DNA from: Straminergon stramineum
Taxonomy: Eukaryota > Streptophyta > Bryopsida > Hypnales > Calliergonaceae
Assembly: GCA_963920665.1 (NCBI GenBank)
Contig: OY987263.1
Location: forward strand, 43,063,218-43,127,217
Reading direction: 5' to 3'
DNA: 64,000 nucleotides
Shown: in pieces, positions 50,330-61,789 of the stretch
How positions within the stretch are numbered: position 1 is the stretch's first letter
Layout of the letters: every line of letters starts with the position of its first letter
Program-made: the position numbers and the translations under genes
Notes under the pieces: generated by a model
Database searches by the model: none
What the model was told of the DNA's origin: nothing
The model's input: only the letters and a program-made list of their open reading frames with translations

Positions 50330-50560
50330 TTTTTGCAGGGCCCAAAAAATAATTTCAATGAATTTGAATGCTTATATCTTGTAATCCACGTGGTGGAAAT
50401 TTCTGAAATTTTTACCACGTGTTCCCAAGTCAGTAGACTACAAGATCCTACAATTAGATGTATAAAAAAAAGTTTTTTTTCAAAAATATTGTACTTGTAT
50501 TAAAAATGGCATTTTTGTAGCATTTTTGGTGAAAACATAGTCATGGAACTTTAGGAGTTA
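50330..50560. repeat. Dispersed repeat family D, copy 4
   Basis: It contains GAATTTGAATGCTTATATCT, a CTACAAGATCCTACAATTAG block and GGTGAAAACATAGTCATGG with AACTTTAGG. It matches 12545-12755 and the foldback arm near 28780-28880 in order. Confidence 0.55.
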
Positions 50561-51747
50561 AGTTTGCAAAAGAGGCCTATGTCCAATTAGCAACTTGACC
50601 CTCTATTGATTGATAGGTTGTTTGGTGCATCTCTTATAGTTTGGGCCAAGAACTAAATTAGGAAAGAAAGAGATATGGTAACTGTATTTAAAATTATCCA
50701 AATAAGCATTTAACTATGGTTTAGATTTTTAACCTCTAAAAGCCTATTACTTATTCAATAGACAATTGAAAATCCCGGTAAGTTCCTATGAAGTCCATTT
50801 TGGTTAGGTGTTCACAAAATTTTGACACAAGGTGTGAACATGTACTCTTAGTGGGAGTGTATTTATTTTTTTCTAATCAAATGCACAAATCAAAAGTTAT
50901 GTTGTCCTAAATTTTTTGGAAATCTAGATAATTGGGGCATCTTTGAGGCATCTTTTGCAAAAACACTCATCAACTTTTGAAATTTGGTATACATTTATGT
51001 AATGAAAAAAATATAGCACATGATTTAAAAAAAATTAGTTCTCAAATCACATTCGAAGAGGATTCAAGCTTTGTTAGCTATATTGGGGCAGTCTCAAGAA
51101 AATATATTTTTCTTCAAACTTTAAGCCCTATTATCTTACATTTGTGAAGTCAAATTTCTTGAAATTTTATTACACATGTTCCAAATATTTGTCTCTAATT
51201 TTTCACCATTTGTATTTCAAATAAAATGATTTTCTCATTTCACAAGAAATCATCGAAAAATGATTAATATAGTGCCAATTTTCTTAACCTCCTTGCATTG
51301 TAGGGTGATTTTAAATAATCTAGACTACATATTTGCTTTTGAAATTTTTTATAAGTGAACCTAACATCATATACTTATGAATGGTCAAAATTTACATGTT
51401 TGTTTAGAGAAAAAATTTTACTCTAAAAGAGCTTGAAATTTGTTGATCCTATTTTGTAAGAATAAAGAAGATTTTTTTTTTCTCACTTCAAACATTATAA
51501 TCTATTAATCTACATTGTCAAATGGGTTGGAATTTTTTTCCACAAATTGCATTATTTTTTAATCATTTTTTAGTGTGTTATAAAATTCAAAATAAATAAA
51601 TAAAGGATTTAGACAATGCATAGAAAATTGACAATTTTGGACTTTTTTCTCTTCCAAGACACCATTTGGCCTTTAGGGGTTGAGCTATCTTAAGCTTGCA
51701 TGGTGTGTGTGTCTTTCTAGAAATTGAAAAAGGAGTCTCATTACAAT

Positions 51748-51960
51748 CAAGAAAAAGGGATGTTTTAAGTGAGTTTTTTAAGTATAGTTCTACACATAAG
51801 ATTATTAGTAATGACCTTTTAAGAGATTTTTAGTGAAATTTTAGTAGAAACACATGTATTTTTAATAAATTTTTACTAAAAAACTCCTTAAGGGTCATTA
51901 TTTATATTCTTATGTCTGGGATTGTACTAGAAAATTTACTTAAAACACACCTTTCTCTTG
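51748..51960. repeat. 213-bp hairpin (MITE-like)
   Basis: The ends CAAGAAAAAGGGATGTTTTA and, read inward from the right, CAAGAGAAAGGTGTGTTTTA begin arms that pair almost to the centre (ACATAAGATTATTAGTAATG opposite GGGTCATTATTTATATTC). No clear target duplication is seen, but the outer bases TTACAAT and TAG might include one. Non-coding. Confidence 0.7.
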
Positions 51961-52287
51961 TAGATGTGTAGATTTTTCTTTATATGTGTTTTTGAAGACC
52001 TTTTAGTATGCATAAACTATGAATTTTCAAATTTTTGATTATTTTTATATTCTCAATTGAGTCTAGACACTCATATTCAACACACGTATACTTCTGACAA
52101 GAATCTAGATGGGTTGTTTTTATTAATTGAGTCAAAATGTAATGAATATAAAACCCATTTAATCATGTATTCTATGTATATGGTACAAATCTAAGTATGA
52201 TAAGGTTGAAATGTTGAAATGATATCCAAATGAAAGATGTCTATACAATTATAGAATTATGAATCCAATGATATATAAGGTAAAACA

Positions 52288-52345
52288 ACCCATTGTAGAC
52301 TCCAAAGAATGACCCATTGTAGACTCCAAAGAATGACCCATTATG
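52288..52345. repeat. 24-bp tandem duplication
   Basis: ACCCATTGTAGACTCCAAAG plus AATG occurs twice head to tail with no difference and is followed by a partial third start, ACCCATTATGG. The exact match suggests a recent slippage event. Confidence 0.9.
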
Positions 52346-53915
52346 GTTTTCTTTTAGTGATTGAGATTTAAGCCACATTTAATGTCTTAGCTTACTAGAA
52401 TGGAGTGTTTAGAGACTACAATAGGAACTTTTAGTTTTTTAGTGTTAGTTCATTGTAGGAAGTGACTTTTTCAGATCTTCTACAATAGAAAATAATGTGA
52501 TTGCTATAGGTGAGTATGAAAAACATTATGGATCAGTTTTGGTTGGTTTGGGGGTAGTCTACAAACTCTTTTAGGTTGTGATGGGCTAAACACTTAAAAA
52601 ATTCATCACAAATTCATACTTCATCAAAAAAATATAGTGTCAAATGCTCTCACCATTTCTATCACTTGACTTTCTTTGGAAAAAAAAAAGTAGAGAATTT
52701 CAGAAATGACAAGAGGGCAAACCCCCATTTGATCCGAAATGGGCAGTTTTAACCTTATGTATTGTGTTTTATGGTGCATAATTTCTATTCCAGGAGCCAA
52801 ATATGGTTCTCTATGTATAATTCCCAATTGACCTTCAATGTTCAATGTTAAAAGCAACTACATTATATGCTGAAACATTCTAAAACCAACAAGGCTCCAA
52901 AATGGTTCAAATGTGCCCATGATGATCATTCCACGATATAAATATATTTGTATTGTACATATCTGCAGCCACCTTTTCCAACAGAAATGAAGACAAGTAC
53001 TGTACAATGGCCACGCATTTATATCCCCAAATGATCACCATAATCACATTTGAAGCTTTGAACCATTTTGGAACTCAACTCAAATTAGTTTTAACTTACA
53101 ACCTTCTCACCATTTATGTTGTAAAGAATAATTTCCATCGCCTTCAGTTGTTCAGTTCTCTCCCTGACCCGCTCTGCTCCAGCCACAGTTCATAGCTGAA
53201 GCTCACAGAGACACAGACAGTTGCTGTTACAGCGTCTGCAAACAAAGGCAAGGAGATATCCCTCCCCAGCACATGGCTTGAACTTTTTGCATTAGATATT
53301 CCACAGCTCGCAGTAGTCGCCTGAAGCTCTCACCTCAAAGCTTAATCTGAAGACGTCCTTCTTGTCCTTCCTTTTGAGGAAATGCACCTGGAGCTCTTTC
53401 GTACTTGCATTTTGCATATTGGCTTGTTCCTGTTTAGCAATCGCTGTTTCTGTGAAGCTGGGTCCGCCATTGCTCAAAATGATGCAGTCACGTGGAGCTA
53501 GTTTTCATTGTGGTACGCCGTGGGCTTTCTCCCAACCATAGCTTGTGCAAATTCATTGCTTGTTTGGAGTAGAATATTGCAAGCAGTCACACTATACTGC
53601 AGGTGGTGGTAGAGCTGGATCATTTCTAGAGTGTTACCCCTAATTAAAAGAGTACTCGGACACATTTTATCTGCCTGGGCGCTTGTGTTGATCTTTTCAT
53701 TTTTAGAAATCATTGAAAGGATCACTTGATTTTACTATCTTGTACTCCGTGCTTGAAGAGGACTATAGGCAAGGTCGGCTACTGGAGTAGCCGTAGTGAA
53801 GAGACGCCATAGCTGTATCCAGTCTCGAAAGATTGTAGTCGCATTGATTGCGCTTTTGTATATAGAGACCTTGCTGAAGTTAGGGACCTCATTTTTGAAA
53901 TAGGATAACAAGAGT

Positions 53916-54640
53916 AACAGTCTCTGTTTCTGAATCACCCGATTCCATAGAAAGTCTCTGGAGTTTCTCTGTATGGGCGGGGTTTGTCATACCAGCTTAG
54001 GAACATGCAGAGTTGTAATGAACGAAATTTTCTTCGAACCACTGATTTACAATATCTCAGTAACCTTGTGCGCAATTGGTAGATTGATTCTACTCTTTTT
54101 CAAGGTTAGCTAGAGTACTGATGCTGTGGAGTGCAAGAATAATGCTTAATATAGCTCGAGGAGGGAGCTGGAGTTGTAGAATCAATACAGGGACAGCTAG
54201 AGCGGCAGTCTCTATTTCTTTTTTCATTTAATTCTATTGCAAGTCTCCGAATGGGGTTTTGGTCAGCTCAGGAACACACAGAATTATGAAACGAAATTTT
54301 TTTCTCACTACTGATAACAGAAACCTCGTACCCAATTGATAGAGATGAAGTGATTTTGAAAGCCTACTGTTGTGGAGGGTTATAATGCTGACAGCTCCAG
54401 TAGGAAAGTTGTAGATTCAATACAGGGACCACAAGAACAGCAGTCTTTATCGTTTTTCCATTTAATTCTATTGCAAGTCTCTGAGGTTTTACAGATGGGG
54501 TTTGCCAGCAAAGTTATGAACCGAAATATTCTTCACACTGCTGATACCAGAAACCTTATACCTAATGGATAGAGATGAACTGAATTTCTAGCCTAACGTT
54601 GTGGATTGTTGTAATGCTTACAGCTGAAGAGGAAAGGTGA
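53916..54640 (+). repeat. Three degenerate tandem repeats upstream of PADRE gene
   Basis: Units start at about 53916, 54204 and 54438 (roughly 290, 235 and 200 bases). Each has CAGTCTCT or CAGTCTTT, then AAGTCTC or AAGTCTCTG, GGGGTTT or GGGGTTTG, a TATGAACGAAATTTTCTTC-like block, CTGAT with a CAGTAACC or CAGAAACC block, and AATGCT. Copies two and three match best. They sit directly before the start codon and may be part of the transcribed leader. Confidence 0.75.
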
Positions 54641-54779
54641 TCACATACACTAAAGGATGCAAGGGCTTAAGCTTCCAAACCGTGCCATGGAAAGGGGCAG
54701 GAGAGGAGAGATAGGAGCGCCACTGACCATGACATGAATCCTTTCAGGATAACATTCTCCAAATTCTATTTTTCTGGCC

Positions 54780-56157
54780 ATGAAGGATTTGTTTTGCAAG
54801 TGCATCTGTACATGGCAACCAGTGCAAGTGGTCCATGGCGACGGCCATATCCGGAGCTTATCTCGACCTGTTACAGTTGGGGAGTTGCTCAAATGCCACC
54901 CTCATCACTTTGTGTGTGAGCCCACCTCCAATGGACCTCTCTACCACAGCGGCATGTTGCCCTTCGACATGGAATTGGAAGAAGGGCGCGTCTATCTGCT
55001 CCTCCCACTGCCCCGGCTGTTACCCCACCTCGCCAGCACGTTTCCGAACCCTCCTTATTGCTCCTGCTTCAACTCTCACACGGGATCCTTGCAAGGTGAT
55101 TTAATGCCTAACCCTGATTGCCCAAGCTCAAAATCTTTGGCTTGTTCACAGGATAATTGCGAATTGCTTGATTGCACAAGCTCAAATTAGAAAGCCTGCT
55201 TGGGAAGCGAAGAGCTGGTTGTAGTAACTTTCAAACCATTGATTTCTTTTGTTCGAAATGTAGGGTGCAATTTTTTCCGTTCATTGGTATATTTTGTTAC
55301 CGTCCTTGAAGCTTCCGAAATAAATTATTTCAACTCCTACAGATATGGAAGCAGCCAGCTCTAGCCACTCAGGGACTAACACCGAAGTGCTCAAGTGGCT
55401 AGTTCCATATCTATAGGAGATAAAATGAATCATTGAGGAAACTTCAAGGTCGGGAACTAATTATACCAATGGACGGAGAGCCATTCCCAACAGACCCTTC
55501 GTTCACGCAGGTCTTTCAGACCAGAGTTACCCTTCTACCAATGGACGGAAGAATTCACAACTACATTTCGAACAATAGGAATCAATGGTTGAAAGTTACT
55601 AGAATCAACTACTAGCTTCCAAAGTGGACTCTCTATCTTGAGCTTTTGCAATTCGCAATTTTCTTGTTAAAATGTCATAGCTTTTTTGCATCTTTACGAA
55701 GCTTAAATCTATACTAGTCCTAGTTCTTGACCGAAGAACCACTTGCGCACTTCCTTGCCAATTTAATGAGCATTGTGTTATGAATTCAGACAATCAGAAC
55801 CCAGGCCCCCCAGTTGAAGAAAATGTGTCGAATCACAGGGTAAGGAGCTGGATTGGTAGGCACCGTCGCCAACTCCTCAACGTTCGGCACCGCGTGTCCA
55901 AATCCAAGCTGGTGAGGTCTCTGGTGGGCATGAGCACCCGAATGCTTCCTGAAAGACTCAGATTTCGAATTTCCTTTCAGAAACTGGAGAGTGAGAATGT
56001 GGATGTTTCCAAAGGGGATTCACCCGGTGTTGCCAAATCAGTGCAATACTGCAGCTCCAGAAACAGATGGAGACCAGGCCTGGAGTGCATTTCCGAAGTG
56101 GACTTGCTCACCGGGTTACTCCGAGTCGACACTGAGGTCAGTATGAATAGAGGATGA
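54780..56157 (+). CDS. PADRE-domain (DUF4228) protein
   Basis: Two exons, 54780-55095 and 55790-56157, join in frame at a GT-AG intron (GTGATT; TTCAG) to encode 227 residues. Residues ~13-85 match the plant PADRE/DUF4228 domain: HGDGHIRSLSRPVTVGELL, a HPHHFVC segment, and ELEEGRVYLLLPLPRLLP. The C-terminal RNRWRPGLECISE (196 onward) is the arginine/tryptophan motif common near the end of this family. Between them lies a basic, low-complexity stretch. Proteins of this family are small soluble plant proteins, many induced by pathogens; their biochemistry is not settled. No membrane span or signal peptide is visible. The start is the first Met before the domain and gives a short CKCIC-containing N terminus. 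The splice acceptor has a weak pyrimidine tract, but it is the only joining that keeps the C-terminal motif in frame. Confidence 0.75.
55275..55477. mobile_element. Hairpin MITE-like element within PADRE intron
   Basis: Arms of about 90 bases pair around a short loop. The left arm begins TCCGTTCATTGGTAT and passes through CCTTGAAG and GATATGGAA; the right arm, read back, begins TCCGTCCATTGGTAT and passes through CCTTGAAG and GATATGGAA to AGCCACT. No target duplication was pinned down. The motif ACCAATGGACGGA recurs 72 bases further on, at 55536, suggesting a partial duplication of the right end. Confidence 0.75.
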
Positions 56158-58989
56158 TAGAGAATGGAGTTTGTATTAATTTTATGCAATGGGATTTCAA
56201 AGTTCGACAACGGGTTTTATTTAAGCTAGTACACAGGATTGCGCGTGCACATGCGGCCGGATTTGGAAACAAATGCTAGTCTTGTGGCTGAAAGCGCAAA
56301 CGACGGCAGCCCCTATTGAAGGGCTTGTGGATCAAAATAGGGTTTCAAAGTTTGATCAGAGCCACTTCAAACAGGGGCTGCATTGTACAAGTAACTGGTT
56401 TCCCTGCAAGGGGGTCCTTTGGCTTATAACATTCTAGGAGCAGTGCTAACTATGGTTGGCAGTAACTACACTTTCCAACAATAGCTGGCCGAAAACCAAC
56501 CATGGTTTGAGGATTTTTGTGCGAAGTGAGAAGGTGTTACAGAATTGGAGCATCTTAAATACCCCAAGTTCAGTGATTTTATTTTTCATGTTGGGAGAAG
56601 TAGCCTGCTATTTCTTCAATACTAATGTGATATTTGGGTGATGCTTGGAGATATCTAAATGAAACGTAGGTGATACCGAAGTAAAATTTGGCTATTGGTT
56701 TTTAAATACCGTAGGGATCTGGCTATTTACAAAATATAGCCTTTGTGTTGACTTTGTAGCAAAGTGGACAAATTTGTGCAACAAAACAGATGCCCAAGCT
56801 TTCTGTGAATTAGCAGATAGGTCCAAGGTGTTAGCAGCTCCTTTCAAGAATGTTTTGGGGTGTCAATGTGTCCTGACCAATGTGATAATGTGGCTGACTT
56901 TTCTGAAAAATTGAGTCAATTTTCTTTTCTAATTGGAGGAGTTACGTGATTTGAGCTCAGTTGGAGAAGTGTACGAAGAGGCCAATGCCATGCAACTGTT
57001 TGAACGCACTTTAGCTTCCCTTTTTGTAGGAAAATTTTGTGTCGGTAATCCACTCTATTGAATTGCTCCCTATTTCTTTGTGGTATTGGCATTCCTGGCT
57101 TGAATTGGAACATTCTTGAGCAGGGTTGACAACCCACCCTTTTCATCTCAGTAGAATTGACATTTGTTTACATTTGTTAATTGCAATGTTCTTAAACTTC
57201 TAGGGAGGGGATTATATATTTGCTTTCCATGAATCAATGCTCCTGTCATTGTAGAACATCTTGAATGCAAGCTGGTCCATGTATTGTGGGTCATGTAACT
57301 TGAACGTATTTTTGTTATAGTGCTATTGTTGAAGGACCTTGTTGCCTTCCTATTCAAGTATGTTATGGTTGTGTACTAATGTTCCCATTGTTAAACTCTA
57401 GACATAATAGGATTTGTGTCAATGAACAAAGGTGTTTATGAATTTTGATTCATCCTTGAATTAGTAAATGAGCCCTAGTTGTTTATTCTCTTTTCTAGAA
57501 TGTTGTGTGACTCCTACAAGCAATACTATACAAAAAATTCACTTTGAAAATGGAGATGGCCTTTAGGGGTTTATCCATAGTAAGTAGGAATATTGTAATT
57601 TGAGAATATCTTAATTTAAAGTGCATTTACTTGAATTCATAATATATATATAGTACTTCTTTACAACATATTGTATAGTGCATCAATGAGACAATTCAAT
57701 ACACATGGTCCCTATCAAATTTCAAATCTATCAAGTTGAGGAGATGCTTTGTGTTAATAAACTATCAAGCTTTAAGCATTGGGAAGGCTCTTGTAGGGAG
57801 GTGATGAAACACATAATCGAAATCAACAAATGAGGTCATCTAGTTTTGGTTACCAACATTGTATAAATGTAATACCAAATTATCAAGTTTGTGAGTTTTG
57901 AGGCAATTGTGTCACTCTCTCATTAAGTTAGTGAGACAAAGGTTCTAACTCATAAGAGCACCTACACTTGGCATGCCCAATGTGGCCTCAATGTCTCTTT
58001 GCAAATCCTCAACAATTTTTGTGTTCCATCATTACTCGGGCAGTGGTCACAACCACCATGAGCTCTTCAAAATGAAGTTTGGACACTCAACAATTGAGGG
58101 CCCTCTCAATTCGCACATGAGCTTAGATTCCAGTGATCTTGTTGTCACACCTAAGTAGACCAAGCTTCACATGATTGGACTAAATGGCTTCTTGCAGTCG
58201 TACTCGTAGTAGTGGTCACAACATTGCTTGGGGAATTAGAAATTAGGAATCAACTTAGAAATGGTGTTCAACAAATTTCCATGGACCTTTTTAGCATGCA
58301 ATGGTGGGATTCGTTGATAGTTCCTTGACTAGGACCACTACACATGCCTTCTGCAATGCCTTTTGCTTGTCATTTTTGATACACCGGGGTGTGGGTGCTC
58401 TAAATTTTCTCCTCAATGAGATGCTCAATGTCATGTCCTTTTATTAACCAAAAAGTACAAATCTAGATGTTCAAAATGAAAGGAAATAACTATGACGCAA
58501 TGTCTAATTAATCACCCTCCTTCAGCCTCAAGCTCTCTCACAGGTTGTAATTTATATCTAGTCCATTTGGATTCACAAAAATTCAGTTATACTCCCAGGT
58601 GGGCTGGTTTGAAAGTGAATTTTACCCTTGAACCTGGGGTTGGTGCCCGTGGAACTCAGCCATTTTGGAACCATGTGACATCATCTACTTTTAAAAAATC
58701 AAAAATATTCATTGGGAGTCAAACTACTATAGAAGATCTTCCCTTTCTACCCCTAATTCCGAGGATGAATAGTTGCACTTCTATCCTATACATGAGAATT
58801 CCTTATCATTCATTGAACAAAAAATGTTCGTTGTCATTTAGGGGTTAACTTGTAAAGGTCTGGAAGCCTTATAATTGAACTCAACAAGGTTTTTTGGGTG
58901 TATTCAATAGAGAAAGCGCATGAATTGAGGTATGGCAAAACCACCTATAGTTGACCACTTAAACAATTCCCTCCATTTTCTAGATAATA
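56158..58989. other. PADRE gene 3' flank, then AT-rich repeat DNA
   Basis: Composition stays balanced to about 57400 without a recognised frame, then turns AT-rich. A segment near 58590-58920 shares GGTTTGAAAGTGAATTT and a TATTCAA block with 59370-59450, another diffuse repeat. Confidence 0.35.
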
Positions 58990-59335
58990 TAAGGCAATGT
59001 AAATTTTGTTCCATGTAGAGAGACAGAAATCACTAGGATTTGCAAAATAATTAGTAATTTTATGCCTTGAATTGAAATTACTTTGAGATTTGGAAGTTAA
59101 GCCAAAAGTTGGTCTTGACCTATACCCAATGCATAGAGTCTTCTATAACTATTCATTCAAAGACTACTTTGGCTCTCAAAACCAAGGACATGTGTCATGG
59201 CATTGACGGTTAGAAGATGGTCGGAAACCAAGAACTAATGCTGGTTAGAAATCAATTAGTTTTTGTTGAATTTTCCAGTACCTATAGATTGCCCATGGGG
59301 GCTTGGTTGGAAATGGGTGGTTCTACCATACACTC
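58990..59335. repeat. Dispersed repeat family E, copy 2
   Basis: Collinear with 25665-25985; both end in GGTTCTACCATAC. Confidence 0.65.
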
Positions 59336-60300
59336 AAAAAATCTCATTATACTTTCCTAAATCCATACAAGTGGGTTGGTTTGAAAGTGAATTTAACTCA
59401 TGGAGCCCATATGTGAACTCAAGAAGGGTTTGGGGGGTATTCAACATACAAAGTGCATGTCTAGAGGTATACAATATCAACCAAAGTTTGAATTCCTTAT
59501 GAGTTGGATCCTATGACACATGGTACTCCCAATTCAAAAATTTGATGCACCTCCTACATGTCTCAAAATCCACAAAATGATCATGTATTCTATATGTATG
59601 GTATTATATTTGAACATGATGAAATTGAAATGATGAAATGACATCCGATTAAAAGATATTCATTGTTGATTAATATCAATCCAATTTAGCATGTGTTGCC
59701 ATATTCTTGTGCACAATAAATAGTCTAAAAGTCAAATAGGACATTGTAGATATGGTACCCAAATACCCAATGGACCTTTAACCTCAAAAATGCCCAAGGC
59801 ACCATATTTCCATGTCAATTAAATTTTGAAGTTAAATAAAAATCTTACAAAAGCATTATTTTTAGTATTTCTTTTTTAGTTGAATACCATTTAAATTCTT
59901 GACTTCAAATTTAAACTTGACATATAAAACAAGGATCGAAAGACTTTTAATAACTTTTACAATTTTAAAACACTCTCGATCAAACATTTTAATCTTTCAA
60001 TCCATAAGTGATATTGTTAAGCTTTATTTTCCTATGTGACCTATAAATGGTCTAGTTTGAATACATACAATTACAATTCTTTTTTTAAATTGATAAAACT
60101 AATCAAAACTTGGTCTTTTTGTTTAGTCTTCAGTAAACTCGAAGAAGCTCATAAAAAGCCTTGAACATTTCAGGTTAATAATGTAAGGGAATATGATCAT
60201 GAACTTGTACACATAACATACTAACTTACAATACGTAGGTGAACTTAAATATGATGCAGTAGTTCAATACAATAATATAATAGTACAGAACACAAATATA
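59336..60300. other. AT-rich intergenic DNA, no gene seen
   Basis: No frame, RNA gene or element was recognised. Confidence 0.4.
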
Positions 60301-60382
60301 CTCCCTCTGTTTCTAAATGATATAGGTGTTTCCTTTGTCTTTTACAAAGGAAAACACCGATATTATTTAGAAATAGAGGGAG
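60301..60382. mobile_element. Stowaway-type MITE, 82 bp
   Basis: The element starts CTCCCTCTGTTTCTAAAT and ends in its near-exact reverse complement, with TA outside both ends (60299-60300 and 60383-60384). CTCCCTC ends followed by GTTTCTAAA and TA duplication define plant Stowaway elements, mobilised by mariner-like transposases. The entire length folds into one hairpin with only a few mismatches and a loop of about six bases. Confidence 0.93.
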
Positions 60383-61780
60383 TACAAAACACTGCCAAAT
60401 GCCAAGTACAAACATGTGCGAATGTGAGAAAAATAATTACTAAAACCACATTTGGGAGTTGGGACCACTAGCTGCTGCTGATTGTGCTGAAGTGCCGATG
60501 AGAGGATCCTAAGAAGGCGTTACAGAATCTGTGATTCAGTGAAGGTCAATGGATTAAAGTAAGATAGGCTGACCAGGTCTCCAGGATTGATGAGATCATT
60601 CACCTTCTTCTAGTGGCCCAACTGTAAATTCTGCAAAAATTTTAAGAGGATTCCTTCGGGTACCAGCAATCTAGAGAATATTGAACACATTCCAGTATCG
60701 CAGTACAGTTTATGTTTCAATTTATTGAAAGCGGAAATTGAAAAATAAGCTGCTCGTCGGCTTTTTTTATGCTAGAAACCACGCAAGCTTTCTCACATGT
60801 AGCTTTTGGTGATGCAAGTTTCCTCGCTTCAAGTCTAAATGCTAATGAATTATATGTCAAATTGCAGTTTGCTGACTGCCAGATAATCCACTGTGGTTAG
60901 TCTTCTTTCCAGAAATTTAAAGGAATGTGCACTTAGAATTGCCGCCTGAAATGTTCAGGTTGTAGTCATTTGAAGTGGTGATATTGGGTGCACACAACTT
61001 AAGCATCCAAGAAGAGATCGAGGTAGAGCTGCATTGAAGTCGAAAGTGTACGTTCACTGAGGAAATCTTGCATTACAAAGTTCTGCAAATTTTAGAAGCT
61101 TAGAATGAGCTACTGTATGGCTAGGTCTACAGAGCATCTCAACTCGGTTGTGGCAAGAGCATACAAATACTGGAAATTTCTCAGTCTCTTTGGCTTACCA
61201 TAACGTTTGAAGAGTTTCTGAACTTCACTAGCAAATCTAGTATTCATCCTTCATTTATGACACTCGATCTAGTATGGGAATTGAAGGATGATTATGGTTT
61301 TCAATGCCTCCTTCGATTATTACCTCTAGTTATACTTTAATTAGAAATTTTCTTCAAATTTAGATCAACTTTTATCGTCTAGTTTCAAACTTCAATTACT
61401 TTTTTTCCAATTTCATCAATACACTAACAAGTGGTATTCCCAAATCGTTGGTTGGGGTGCAACTACTCTTTGCAATCAGACGCTCTAAGTACTGTACGTT
61501 GGCATAGGATATGCCCTTAGACGCATGTAGAAAGTGCACACTTAGAAAGGATTACCTCCTCTCAACTGGGTTTTGGAACTTGTTGACTGATGTGGACTTA
61601 AAGCTCAGCAAGAACAGACTGGTTCTAAGGTATATGCACCAAGAATTGCAACTTCAAATGAATATATTCTGTACATTTGAGGTGGCATTCCCGGGATTAC
61701 ATACCTTAAGGTTCTTCAATTCTAGTGCTCTAACATTGTTTATCAACAAATTGTCGGGCTAGATTTGGGGAGAAAATACA
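60383..61780. other. Balanced-composition tract, no gene recognised
   Basis: Composition is more even than the flanking repeat DNA. An 83-residue frame at 61511-61762 has no known motif. This could hold 5' sequence of the LINE that follows or an unrecognised gene. Confidence 0.3.
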
Positions 61781-61789
61781 AACCAGTGT

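Larger units (their letters stand above)
50561..54779. other. AT-rich DNA grading into gene-like sequence
   Basis: Up to about 53100 this is AT-rich repeat DNA. From about 53130 the composition becomes balanced and probably includes the promoter and 5' leader of the PADRE-domain gene. No protein frame is supported before 54780. Confidence 0.35.
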
